Below, piece after piece: positions 44,192-52,374 of a stretch of DNA of 64,000 bases. The DNA comes from Lachnospiraceae bacterium. GTDB lineage: Bacteria > Bacillota > Clostridia > Lachnospirales > Lachnospiraceae. The stretch is taken from contig JAAVZL010000042.1 of assembly GCA_022791635.1 (NCBI GenBank), positions 1 to 64,000 of the forward strand, in the 5' to 3' direction. The position numbers and the translations under genes are program-made. Every line of letters begins with the position of its first letter. Positions within the stretch are counted from its first letter, which is position 1. Below the pieces are notes generated by a model. It was not told where the DNA came from, searched no databases, and saw only the letters and a list, made by a program, of their open reading frames with translations.

Positions 44192-44531
44192 ATGCTAAAG
44201 ATTGTTTTTAATTCTTTATCAAATGCTTTTGGATTTGAAGAATCTTTTGTTTTGAAAGATTTTTGATCATGATTTCAATGTGACCAGAAACAGTGAAAAT
44301 AAGCCATTTTCGGTTTCGCAATCATAGAAATCTTTGGAAAATACGTATTTTTTAAGGGATCTCAAAGATGGAAGAAATTATTTTTTAGGACACCATATGT
44401 TCAGGTATTATATTATCAAATTGTATTGAAATACAGATTGCCTTATATGTACGGAAACAGGAGAAAAGTGCAGTGGAAACGATTTTTTGCAGGGATACAA
44501 AGGAGAAAGGCGGAAGGCCGAAAGGAGCAGC
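44192..44531 (+). other. 340-base AT-rich gap without an assignable gene
   Basis: No terminator, repeat-family member or intact frame is evident. A short open stretch (RTPYVQVLYYQIVLKYRLPY) around 44387 may be a gene fragment. Confidence 0.4.
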
Positions 44532-44834
44532 ATGAGGAATCAGTTTGACGGAAGATTATTAACCCTGGACGGAGACAGACTGTGGGCTCTTTTGGAGCGG
44601 CATCAGAGGGAAACCTTTTATACGGCAAAAAATCTTCCCTTTACGTATGTGATACGTGGCGGTGAAATGTTTGTGGATCGCAGATCCAAGTCTATCACCA
44701 AGGCAACCTTTGAGAAGGCCCTGGAGCGAGTGCAGGAGGCGCCGGAGCGGGTTACGGGGCCGAAGTCTTTGAATGTGTTTGGAGCGCCTTATATTTTTGC
44801 ACTGCTTCGGGGGCTGCCGTGGGAGGAGATCTAG
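44532..44834 (+). CDS. Small conserved-looking hypothetical protein
   Basis: 100 residues, basic, cytoplasmic. Segments such as FDGRLLTLDGDRLWALLERH and LNVFGAPYIFALLRGLPWEE look like a folded domain; I cannot name it. GGAG lies 5 bases before ATG 44532. Codon use returns to the chromosome's GC-richer style, so this is outside the AT-rich island. Confidence 0.55.
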   Translation: MRNQFDGRLLTLDGDRLWALLERHQRETFYTAKNLPFTYVIRGGEMFVDRRSKSITKATFEKALERVQEAPERVTGPKSLNVFGAPYIFALLRGLPWEEI

Positions 44835-44934
44835 ATGATGGGGAGGCTGGATAAGGACAAGATTCATGTGAAAAAAGGGATCGACAATTTTTGTGCGATT
44901 TGTTGAAAAAAATATTTTATATCGTGCGATTTGG

Positions 44935-44963
44935 TTGATTTTTTCTTGAAAATCGGATATAAT
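44935..44963 (+). promoter_or_regulatory. Promoter of the Phd/PIN toxin-antitoxin operon
   Basis: TTGATT at 44935-44940 and TATAAT at 44958-44963 with 17 bases between. Two direct GTGCGATTT repeats (from about 44893 and 44924) precede it and may bind the antitoxin for autorepression. Confidence 0.75.
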
Positions 44964-44996
44964 AAATGTGATCTAATCGGAAAGGAGAAGATTTTT

Positions 44997-45224
44997 ATGA
45001 CTGTTACTGCGACGGAATTCAAGACTAATTTTGGAAAATACCTGGATTTGATTTCAAAAGAAGATATTTTTATTACGCGTAACGGAAAAACGATTGCAAA
45101 GGTCGTAAACCCTTGTGTTTCTGCTGTAGATTCTCTTCGAGGAATATTGAAGGATGTTCCTTCCGATATTGATATGGATTCTTTGCGAGAGGAGCGTTTG
45201 GTAAAATATGAAGATTATGTGTGA
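44997..45224 (+). CDS. Phd/YefM-family antitoxin
   Basis: 75 residues. TVTATEFKTNFGKYLDLISK is the typical Phd N-terminal DNA-binding fold; the C-terminal tail (DSLREERLVKYEDYV) would bind and inhibit the toxin. AAAGGAGA precedes ATG 44997. Its end overlaps the toxin start by 17 bases, the usual arrangement. Confidence 0.9.
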   Translation: MTVTATEFKTNFGKYLDLISKEDIFITRNGKTIAKVVNPCVSAVDSLRGILKDVPSDIDMDSLREERLVKYEDYV

Positions 45225-45621
45225 TACCAATGTAATCCTTGATGTTTTACTTGAACGGGAGCCATTTGTTACGGATTCGTATAAAGTTTTAAGTCTTTGT
45301 GAGGAACATAAAATAGAAGGGTTTGTGTCTGCTTCTGTCGTCACGGATATTTTTTATCTTGTAAGAAAATATACACACAGCACAGGTCTTGCGTATAAGG
45401 CAGTGGGAAAGCTTTTGGAGATTGTGAAAGTGTGCAGTGTTACAAATGAGGATGTGCTTCATGCATTTCAGAAAAAAGCAAAGGATTTTGAAGACTGTCT
45501 TGTGGCGACCTGCGCAAAATCTATTCGCTGTGATTATCTTGTTACACGAAATAAAAGAGATTTTGAGGAGTTTCAAACTTCGGCACTTACTCCGGCGGAG
45601 CTTCTTCTTAAGCTGGAATGA
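45208..45621 (+). CDS. PIN-domain ribonuclease toxin (VapC-like)
   Basis: 137 residues. MKIMCDTNVILDVLLER carries the first catalytic Asp (6); KDFEDCLVATCAKS and DYLVTRNKRDF carry the later acidic residues. It would cleave tRNA or other RNA when free of the antitoxin. Unlike the PIN gene at 42452 it is intact. Confidence 0.9.
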   Translation: MKIMCDTNVILDVLLEREPFVTDSYKVLSLCEEHKIEGFVSASVVTDIFYLVRKYTHSTGLAYKAVGKLLEIVKVCSVTNEDVLHAFQKKAKDFEDCLVATCAKSIRCDYLVTRNKRDFEEFQTSALTPAELLLKLE

Positions 45622-45870
45622 GCTTTGTTTGGCAGAAGCGGTATCCTTTGAGATAAAAGACCTATCGGACGAAAAGGTCAGATATGTCTTACTTTTTGAC
45701 CGAATTTAGCAGTCGAAAATTGTGGCAAATTATTTTACCCGAAAGTATAATAAAAGTAAGGCAGTGTGCCGATATACACTATAGAAAGTTTACATTTATT
45801 GAGAAATGGGCGTCAGGGAGACTCCGGCCGTTTATTTTTTGATGAAAAAGATCCTGAAAATAGCAAAAAA

Positions 45871-45900
45871 TTGTCGAATTATCTGCTTCACATTCGACAA
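45871..45900 (+). promoter_or_regulatory. Inverted pair of Spo0A-box-like sites
   Basis: TTGTCGAAT at 45871-45879 and ATTCGACAA at 45892-45900 are perfect 9-base inverted repeats, each holding the TGTCGAA core of the 0A box. The right box lies in the spacer of the promoter at 45887-45915. Confidence 0.5.
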
Positions 45901-45915
45901 AATTAATGGTAAAAT
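45887..45915 (+). promoter_or_regulatory. Candidate promoter of the 46031 surface gene
   Basis: TTCACA at 45887-45892 and TAAAAT at 45910-45915 with a 17-base spacer. A leader of about 110 bases follows. Confidence 0.5.
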
Positions 45916-46030
45916 AAAACTAATTGCAGAAATCTGTGGGGATATGCCAGAGGGCAAATCCTTGTAACGGGCAGACTTCTTTATGATTAAGAAATTAACG
46001 AGCATCAGATACATAAAAGGAGTGGAAGTA

Positions 46031-49000
46031 ATGATGAGAGAATGGGGAAAATGGTTAAAACGCACCACAGTGATCATGATGGGCGCTGTTCTGCTGGGAA
46101 GCACCGCAGGCTTTTCTTCGCAGGCGGGAGCCTTACCGCAGACGGACGGAACCGGACAGGGAGACAGCTCGAGGATCACGGTTGTATCCTTCAGCGAATT
46201 GTCCGTGGAGGATAGCGTCCGGCACGTGACGCCGGGATGTACGGAAGAAGAGGCGCTGCGCCAGCTTCCTTCCGAGCTGGAAGCTCTTGTTGTTATCCGG
46301 ACGCCTCAGAGCGCTCCGGTGAGTGCGCCTGTTCAAGATCAGACGGATGCTTCGACTGATCAGAGTCAGGATACGGATGCTCAGGGTGCGCCTGCAGATG
46401 GAACTGCGGATACGGGGAATGACGGTACGGCCGATGAAACACCCGGTGCGGACAATGCGACGGCTCCCGCGACAACACCCAGCTCCGGACAGAAGTTCCT
46501 GGAGATGGGCGAGAATTTTGTGCTGGAGCAGGTACGGATGAATGTGCCGGTTACTTGGAAGTTGGATGTGAACAGTGAATATACTTCTTCTGGAAGCTTT
46601 GACCCGATTGATGGAGCAAGCTATCGCTATGTTCCGATGGTATCCGAAGCAGATGCACAGGGGAATCAGTTTAATCCTGTATCCACACTGGAACAGGGAG
46701 GGCAGCTTCCCTTTATTGATGTGCTGGTATTGAATCAGGATAGCGGGAATGATGCTGCGACTTATGATGTGAATGCGACAGCAGATAGTACTTCTGGTGA
46801 TCCAAATGGAACTGTTCAGGAAGACCATAAAGTGGTAAGTACACATGGTGTATGGGTTGCTGCTGAGAATGGTAAGGATACTAGTATTCTGACTGGCGAT
46901 GAAGCGGATCAAAATTTTTTACTTACTAAAGAGGGAACATATACAATTGGCGGTACGTGGAAGATGATAGAGAAAGATAATGGAGATGGGACAAAATCGC
47001 CAATTGCAGCAGGCCGAACGCCAGTGATTACCATAAAAGGACCCGGGAAATTTGATATTGTAGTGTCTTCAGACGCTAATATCGATACGACTGTAAATGG
47101 TGATATTGGGAAAGGAATTATTAGGGTTGAGGGAGGTGCAGAAGTTATACTGACAAGCGTCGGTGGCGGTAAGATAGGATGTGGTGGAGCTGCAGATGGA
47201 GCAGGATTAGCCATAGACGTGGAGTCGGGTTCAACAGTAAGAATATCAGGTGCGAATAGTAATCTGGAAATCAATGGTATGGTTTTAAACAATGGAAATC
47301 TGATTGTTACAAAAACAGGCGGCCTTTCGATGACTAGATTGCTGACTAACCAAGGAAAACTAGAAATAGGATTATTTGATAAAACAGCAACAGATAGCGT
47401 TACTGGGGCAGCGGGAGTTTGGTATGCAGGCAGTTTACAGGTTGCGCAATTGACGAATTCAGCTAATGGGACAGTAACAATTGGCGGCGAAGATAGTCAT
47501 TTGCTCGTTGCGGGAAATACTAATGCCAACCTGGAAGCTGATTTTAACAATGTTGGGACTGTAGTTGTTGGAGATAAAAGCAAGTTGTCCGTTAACAATT
47601 CTTTTGTTAATACAGGAAAAACAGAGATAGGAAAAAAAGGAAAACTGTCAACGAGAGGACTTGATAATGCAGGAGCATTGAGGGTTTCCGGATGGACAGT
47701 ACCTGAGCCTGTTACGAATTCAGATGATGGAGGAATTCTTAGCGTTTTTGGTGGTGTAGATGCTGTAAATTCTGGAGAGTTGGAATTTGGTGAGGGCGGA
47801 ATATTTGAGAATACAGATAATGCTGCCATAACTTTGAAAAATAGTGGTACATTCAGAATTGCAGATAAAGATTGTTTAGGTACTAAGATTAAGCTGGAAA
47901 AAGTAGGTGAAGATCCAGACAATGAAGAAGCAGGTGGAAAGTTTTATCTGACAGGGCTTACAGAAGATTTGCTTGAAGGTATGCCCACTGATATTGCATA
48001 TACAGGTAACAATCAATATTCAGAATTAATAAAAAAGTGTACGTATAAGCATACGTGGACAGAGCCTACGAGTAACGTAGATTTTGAAGTGATTGCCAGT
48101 GAGTGGAGCGTTGATATCTGTAAGGAGGATGGAAAAACATCTGCAGGTGGAGTAGTGACTGCACCTGGCGATTACTATGTTGTCTGGAAAAATGAGAGGC
48201 GGAGAAAGGCGCCTGTAAAGGTTCTGTTTAATATGGCACCGGCATCCCTGACAATTCGTTATACGAATCCGTCTTCTATCCCGGTAGATCATCCTGACTT
48301 GGAGAAATTCCTTGGAGCTGCACCGACGGAAGAAGAGCTTGCAGATCTGATTGTATATGAGCTTGGAAAGGATATTTCGATTGAGGTAGATTTAGCCATT
48401 TATTCCAGAAGTGAGGAAGGAAACGGTGGGGTTAGAGATGCCTTGTATGTTACGGTAAAGAATACTGCAACGAGCAGCTTCCTCAATGATAAAGGCGCTC
48501 CTGGTAATTCTGAATTGAACGAAAAGTCTTATCAGGTTCAGTTTGATGCAAAGGGATGCGCTACGGTTAAGTTGGTAGACATTCCAACAGTACCCAGCAA
48601 GGTTATTGATGCTGGTAAGTATGAAGTTTTAATTGAGTATAAAGAGCAGACCCCATTAGATTCTACAGAGTCAGTTGAGCTTGAAGGACATCCGGAAAAT
48701 ATTTATGTTGTTCGAGCGCAGACACTCATTGATTTAAGTCCTTATCAGTTCCAATACACATATGGAGATGAGGTACCTAATCCGGTTTGGGGTCAGACGG
48801 TAATTGTGAAAAATTCCTTTATCGGAACGGATCTGGACTGCATGTGGTATAAGACAGACAACGTAGAGGAAATTGAATCAGGGAAGGCAACGGAGATAGG
48901 AAGAGAATTTCCTACAAAAGAGACCATAGAGAATCGCTTCCCAGATTGGGGAGGGGCTGTTGCCGGAGATTACATTTTAGCTGTACATGTACCGGAGAAT

Positions 49001-50509
49001 GCCTACAGTACCGGAGGTGTCGCGTACCAGAAGGTGAATGTGGCGCGTAAAGATGTCGCTCTTAGAATTGTAAATGAGCCTCATAAAACCTATGGAACAG
49101 CAGATGCGGATACACCCATAGAATATCAGGCAGTAGGGCTTGTAAAGTGGCCTAGTGCAGATGGTGAGGAAAAAGAAGATGTACTGGAAGGTACCCTGAG
49201 TCGTGAAAGAGATAAGAACAATTTGGTTGACGGCGTACAGGGACCGGATAACTGGGACAGTGTAGGCGCTTACCATATTGAAAAGGGAACTCTGGATGAG
49301 GTTCGGAACCCCAATTATACCATTAACTTTGATGGAAACTATAATTACACCATCGATCCAAAAACTTTGACCTGGGATCTATCTAATATGATTGTGGCAC
49401 AGCAGGATAATAGATATAAGGTATATGGAGGATTGGGAGTAGAGAGTGGCTTGGAGACTCCGGATAAGGGTAAGGTCGGCGTGACTTATGAACGACTTAT
49501 TGTAAATGAGGATGGAACAATCCTGGAGGTAGTAGAGCCTAAGCTCATCAATATCAATGATGCAGTGGATATTAATTACGCACTGAATTACAATCCGCCG
49601 GCAAATAATGAGATTTCGATACGTGACAGCGTCTACCGCTTAAAAGTTGCAGAGGGAAGCGTCGAGCATTTGTCCTCGGCACTGAAGGATCAGGGGAAGA
49701 CGACAATCGGAATCGAAGGAGAAATGTCAACCGCAGTAAAGGCACTTCGTGCAGAACAGTTGAATTACAAAGGGGATGACAAATTTAAGATTTATGATGT
49801 GATGGTGACAAAGGACGGAAATGTAGTTGAGGATATCTTCCAGAAGGGCGGCTTGATTGTTACGATTCCTTATCCGGAAGGAACCTCCAGTACTACACAT
49901 AAATTTGTTGCAACTCACATGATTACTTCGGAGGTGCAGGGAGCAAAAGATCCGGGAAGTATAGAAAGATTTGCAGGTTCAGAGGATAGAACAGAGGCCA
50001 ATGGTCAGCAGCTCTACAAGCTGGAGCAAACGGAAGACGGAATTGTTATCAAGGTGACAGGACTTTCTCCGGTAGCTATTGCTTGGGCGCCGATTAATTC
50101 AGGAAATCCGAACAACCCGGATAATCCAGATAACCCGAATAACCCGGATAATCCAGATAACCCCAATAACCCGGATAATCCCAGCAACCCAGGAGGTAAC
50201 AACGGGACCAATGGCGGAAACAACGGAACGAACGGTGGTAACAATGGAACCAACGGTGGGACTAATAATGGAACCAACAGTGGGACCAATAATGGAACCA
50301 ATAGTGATAACAAGGCCACCGGAACCGTCAATAAGACTGGAACTACAGGCACTACGAATAAAACATCAAATACAACAAAGACAACGTCGGCAAAAACCGG
50401 CGATACGGCGCAGATTGCATTCTATATGATAGCAACTCTGATAGCCTGCCTGTTGTTGATACTTATCATTTGCCTCATAAGAGCCCAGTTCCGTAAAAAG
50501 GATGACTAA
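46031..50509 (+). CDS. Giant secreted surface protein with KTGD-type sorting signal
   Basis: About 1492 residues. A signal peptide (about 10-36) is followed by a Thr/Asp/Ala-rich segment, a beta-helix-like region with short NxGxL repeats (residues about 340-610), MBG/YDG-like modules (EPHKTYGTADADTPIEYQ, YTYGDEVPNP), an NPDNPDNPN repeat, an NGTNGG repeat, and the anchor SAKTGDTAQ, helix, RAQFRKKDD. AAGGAG lies upstream of ATG 46031. The DNA is AT-rich in the middle. It is probably a sortase-anchored adhesin or matrix protein. Confidence 0.82.
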   Translation: MMREWGKWLKRTTVIMMGAVLLGSTAGFSSQAGALPQTDGTGQGDSSRITVVSFSELSVEDSVRHVTPGCTEEEALRQLPSELEALVVIRTPQSAPVSAPVQDQTDASTDQSQDTDAQGAPADGTADTGNDGTADETPGADNATAPATTPSSGQKFLEMGENFVLEQVRMNVPVTWKLDVNSEYTSSGSFDPIDGASYRYVPMVSEADAQGNQFNPVSTLEQGGQLPFIDVLVLNQDSGNDAATYDVNATADSTSGDPNGTVQEDHKVVSTHGVWVAAENGKDTSILTGDEADQNFLLTKEGTYTIGGTWKMIEKDNGDGTKSPIAAGRTPVITIKGPGKFDIVVSSDANIDTTVNGDIGKGIIRVEGGAEVILTSVGGGKIGCGGAADGAGLAIDVESGSTVRISGANSNLEINGMVLNNGNLIVTKTGGLSMTRLLTNQGKLEIGLFDKTATDSVTGAAGVWYAGSLQVAQLTNSANGTVTIGGEDSHLLVAGNTNANLEADFNNVGTVVVGDKSKLSVNNSFVNTGKTEIGKKGKLSTRGLDNAGALRVSGWTVPEPVTNSDDGGILSVFGGVDAVNSGELEFGEGGIFENTDNAAITLKNSGTFRIADKDCLGTKIKLEKVGEDPDNEEAGGKFYLTGLTEDLLEGMPTDIAYTGNNQYSELIKKCTYKHTWTEPTSNVDFEVIASEWSVDICKEDGKTSAGGVVTAPGDYYVVWKNERRRKAPVKVLFNMAPASLTIRYTNPSSIPVDHPDLEKFLGAAPTEEELADLIVYELGKDISIEVDLAIYSRSEEGNGGVRDALYVTVKNTATSSFLNDKGAPGNSELNEKSYQVQFDAKGCATVKLVDIPTVPSKVIDAGKYEVLIEYKEQTPLDSTESVELEGHPENIYVVRAQTLIDLSPYQFQYTYGDEVPNPVWGQTVIVKNSFIGTDLDCMWYKTDNVEEIESGKATEIGREFPTKETIENRFPDWGGAVAGDYILAVHVPENAYSTGGVAYQKVNVARKDVALRIVNEPHKTYGTADADTPIEYQAVGLVKWPSADGEEKEDVLEGTLSRERDKNNLVDGVQGPDNWDSVGAYHIEKGTLDEVRNPNYTINFDGNYNYTIDPKTLTWDLSNMIVAQQDNRYKVYGGLGVESGLETPDKGKVGVTYERLIVNEDGTILEVVEPKLININDAVDINYALNYNPPANNEISIRDSVYRLKVAEGSVEHLSSALKDQGKTTIGIEGEMSTAVKALRAEQLNYKGDDKFKIYDVMVTKDGNVVEDIFQKGGLIVTIPYPEGTSSTTHKFVATHMITSEVQGAKDPGSIERFAGSEDRTEANGQQLYKLEQTEDGIVIKVTGLSPVAIAWAPINSGNPNNPDNPDNPNNPDNPDNPNNPDNPSNPGGNNGTNGGNNGTNGGNNGTNGGTNNGTNSGTNNGTNSDNKATGTVNKTGTTGTTNKTSNTTKTTSAKTGDTAQIAFYMIATLIACLLLILIICLIRAQFRKKDD

Positions 50510-50523
50510 TAATAAGTAATATC

Positions 50524-50565
50524 AATACCTGCCAGAGGAGTAGTCTTTGGCAGGTATTGTTTTTC
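50524..50565 (+). terminator. Terminator of the 46031 gene
   Basis: AATACCTGCCA pairs perfectly with TGGCAGGTATT around 13 bases, followed by GTTTTTC. Confidence 0.9.
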
Positions 50566-50586
50566 ATTATGCAGAAAATGTAACCA

Positions 50587-50615
50587 TTGAATCAGAGTGC
50601 TGAATTTGTTATATT
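50587..50615 (+). promoter_or_regulatory. Promoter of the short Rpn-tail gene
   Basis: TTGAAT at 50587-50592 and TATATT at 50610-50615, 17 bases apart. Confidence 0.65.
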
Positions 50616-50642
50616 ATAGATAATACATCGGAGGTAGAGTAT

Positions 50643-50888
50643 ATGCGTGGTTTGGGTGAGAGTATTAGAGAGGAGTGTCTGGAGGAGGGAAGAGTAAAGG
50701 GAAGAGAAGAAGGAAGAGCTGAGGGAAGAGAAGAAGGAAGGCTAGTCGGCATCCAAGTTTTGATTCAGGACAATCTGGAAGAGCAGGTTCCCAGAGAAAG
50801 AACCCTTTTAAAACTGCAAAAGTATTTTGATCTGGAGGAGGAAAAGGCTGAGGAATATTACGAAAAGTTTACTTTACTCTCGGAATAA
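50643..50888 (+). CDS. Short duplicate of the Rpn-nuclease C-terminal tail
   Basis: 81 residues nearly identical in layout to the last 110 residues of the protein at 51012: GLGESIREECLEEG, a GREEG repeat, then VLIQDNLEEQVPRERTLLKL. It has no nuclease core. It keeps its own ATG, GGAGG site and promoter, so it may be expressed as a separate tail protein. It probably arose by partial duplication. Confidence 0.6.
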   Translation: MRGLGESIREECLEEGRVKGREEGRAEGREEGRLVGIQVLIQDNLEEQVPRERTLLKLQKYFDLEEEKAEEYYEKFTLLSE

Positions 50889-50948
50889 AAAGCAACTGTA
50901 GTTTGGAATTAAATTTATACTTAAATTTATTATAAAATAGGCTCCTTA

Positions 50949-50977
50949 TTGACAAACCTATGTTCTTACTTTATAAT
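50949..50977 (+). promoter_or_regulatory. Promoter of the Rpn-type gene
   Basis: TTGACA at 50949-50954 and TATAAT at 50972-50977, both consensus, with a 17-base spacer. Confidence 0.9.
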
Positions 50978-51011
50978 CAGAATGTATGTTCGAATATAAA
51001 GGAGGGAATTT

Positions 51012-52127
51012 ATGGACAGACTCACCGGAACCATGGAAACACTTAGTTCCATGCAGCTTACGGCAGATATGGAAGGACTGGACGCCCAGAGTAAAACTGT
51101 TCTGCACAGCAGGGAAGTATTGGCAGTGATTTTACAGGGAGTCATTACAGAGTACAAAGGATACAGCCGGAAGGAAATTATGGACTTTATTGATCCGGAT
51201 TCCATGACAGATGAAAAGGAGATATCCTCCGGCAGAAGTAACACTCAGATCCGCGGTGACAATTCGGAGTTTGTTCAGTTAAATGAGAAGGTTTCACATT
51301 TTGACATGGTATTTCGGGCAAAGAATCCCCAGCTTTCTACGGAGGATGTGCAGATCAGTCTACATGTAGATGTGGAACCTCAGAAGACCTATCGGCCCGG
51401 CTATCCCATTGAGATGCGTGGGATCTATTATCTGGCTCGCCTGTTATCCTCACAGCTGTCATTGGTTACGAAGGACACAGATTACAGTGAGTTGGAGAAA
51501 TGCTATGGTATCTGGATTTGCAGAGATGACATTCCTAAAAGTGATCGCTACAGCGTATCGGTTTACGAGATAAAGAACACGAAGAATACAGGAATGCAAA
51601 CAGTCGAAAAGAGAACCTATGATTTGCTGACTCTGATTATTATTAGATTGGGTTCAAAGGAGTATGAAGGAAAAGAAGGGGAGGAAGACTATGAGCTGCT
51701 GCATTTTCTGAATGCGATTATGTATCCGCACAAAGAAGATTTTATGGATACCGTATCAGAATATATCGATTTTTCGGAGAATGAAGAATTGTGGAAGGAG
51801 GTAAAGCATATGGGCGGTTTAGGTGAGAGTATTAGAGAAGAGTGCTTGGAGGAGGGAATAGTAAAGGGAAGAGAAGAAGGAAGAGAAGAGGGAAGACTAG
51901 AAGGAATAGCAGAGGGAAGGCTAGAAGGAATAGCGGAGGGAAGGCTAGAAGGAATAGCAGAGGGAAGAGCAGAAGGGAAGATAGTAGGCATTCAGGCTTT
52001 GATTCAGGACAACGTGGAAGAGCAGGTTCCGAGAGAAAGAATCCTTTTAAAGCTGCAAAAGCATTTTGGCTTGGAGGAGGAAAAGGCGGAAGAATATTAT
52101 GAAAGGTTTGCTTTACTTTCCAAATAA
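51012..52127 (+). CDS. Rpn-type PD-(D/E)XK nuclease family protein
   Basis: 371 residues. The core includes SHFDMVFRAKNPQL, QISLHVDVEPQKTYRPGYPI and AIMYPHKEDFMDTV, in the style of Rpn/transposase-nuclease proteins of Firmicutes. Catalytic residues may be Asp in FDMVF and the acidic VDVEPQK motif. The tail has GREEG and GRLEGIAE repeats. Such proteins promote DNA breakage and recombination in some bacteria; the role here is unknown. AAAGGAGGG precedes the ATG. Confidence 0.75.
   Translation: MDRLTGTMETLSSMQLTADMEGLDAQSKTVLHSREVLAVILQGVITEYKGYSRKEIMDFIDPDSMTDEKEISSGRSNTQIRGDNSEFVQLNEKVSHFDMVFRAKNPQLSTEDVQISLHVDVEPQKTYRPGYPIEMRGIYYLARLLSSQLSLVTKDTDYSELEKCYGIWICRDDIPKSDRYSVSVYEIKNTKNTGMQTVEKRTYDLLTLIIIRLGSKEYEGKEGEEDYELLHFLNAIMYPHKEDFMDTVSEYIDFSENEELWKEVKHMGGLGESIREECLEEGIVKGREEGREEGRLEGIAEGRLEGIAEGRLEGIAEGRAEGKIVGIQALIQDNVEEQVPRERILLKLQKHFGLEEEKAEEYYERFALLSK
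51891..51962 (+). repeat. 24-bp minisatellite, three units
   Basis: Three units of about 24 bases (GGAAGGCTAGAAGGAATAGC, then four more bases) encode GRLEGIAE three times within the Rpn-type gene. The 50643 paralogue lacks it, so copy number changes. Confidence 0.9.
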
Positions 52128-52169
52128 AAAGAAATCAATATTTGAAATTAAAAAGAATCCGAATAGATG

Positions 52170-52201
52170 CCGGGAGACACGTTATGTGCCTCTCGGTTTT
52201 T
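52170..52201 (+). terminator. Terminator after the Rpn-type gene
   Basis: CCGGGAGACAC pairs with GTGCCTCTCGG around a short loop, followed by TTTTTG. Confidence 0.8.
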
Positions 52202-52374
52202 GCTTTGCCAGGAAGAATGTTTGCATTTCCGGTAAAAGACAGAAATACCACAGAAATTCGTTTTTAGGCGAAAAACAAATTAATGGCTTTCTTAATGAGG
52301 GAAGAAGTAAAATGGAGCCAGAGTTTACAAATGAGGAAGAAAAATTTACGGCCATACAGAGGAAATGATTGAAA

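Noticed and set aside
45940..45982. Riboswitch in the leader of the 46031 gene
   Set aside because: GGGCAAATCC recalls known motifs, but no closing stem or conserved core could be drawn.
50100..50300. CRISPR-like regular repeats
   Set aside because: The repeats encode NPDNPDNPN and NGTNGG in frame within the surface protein; there are no spacers.
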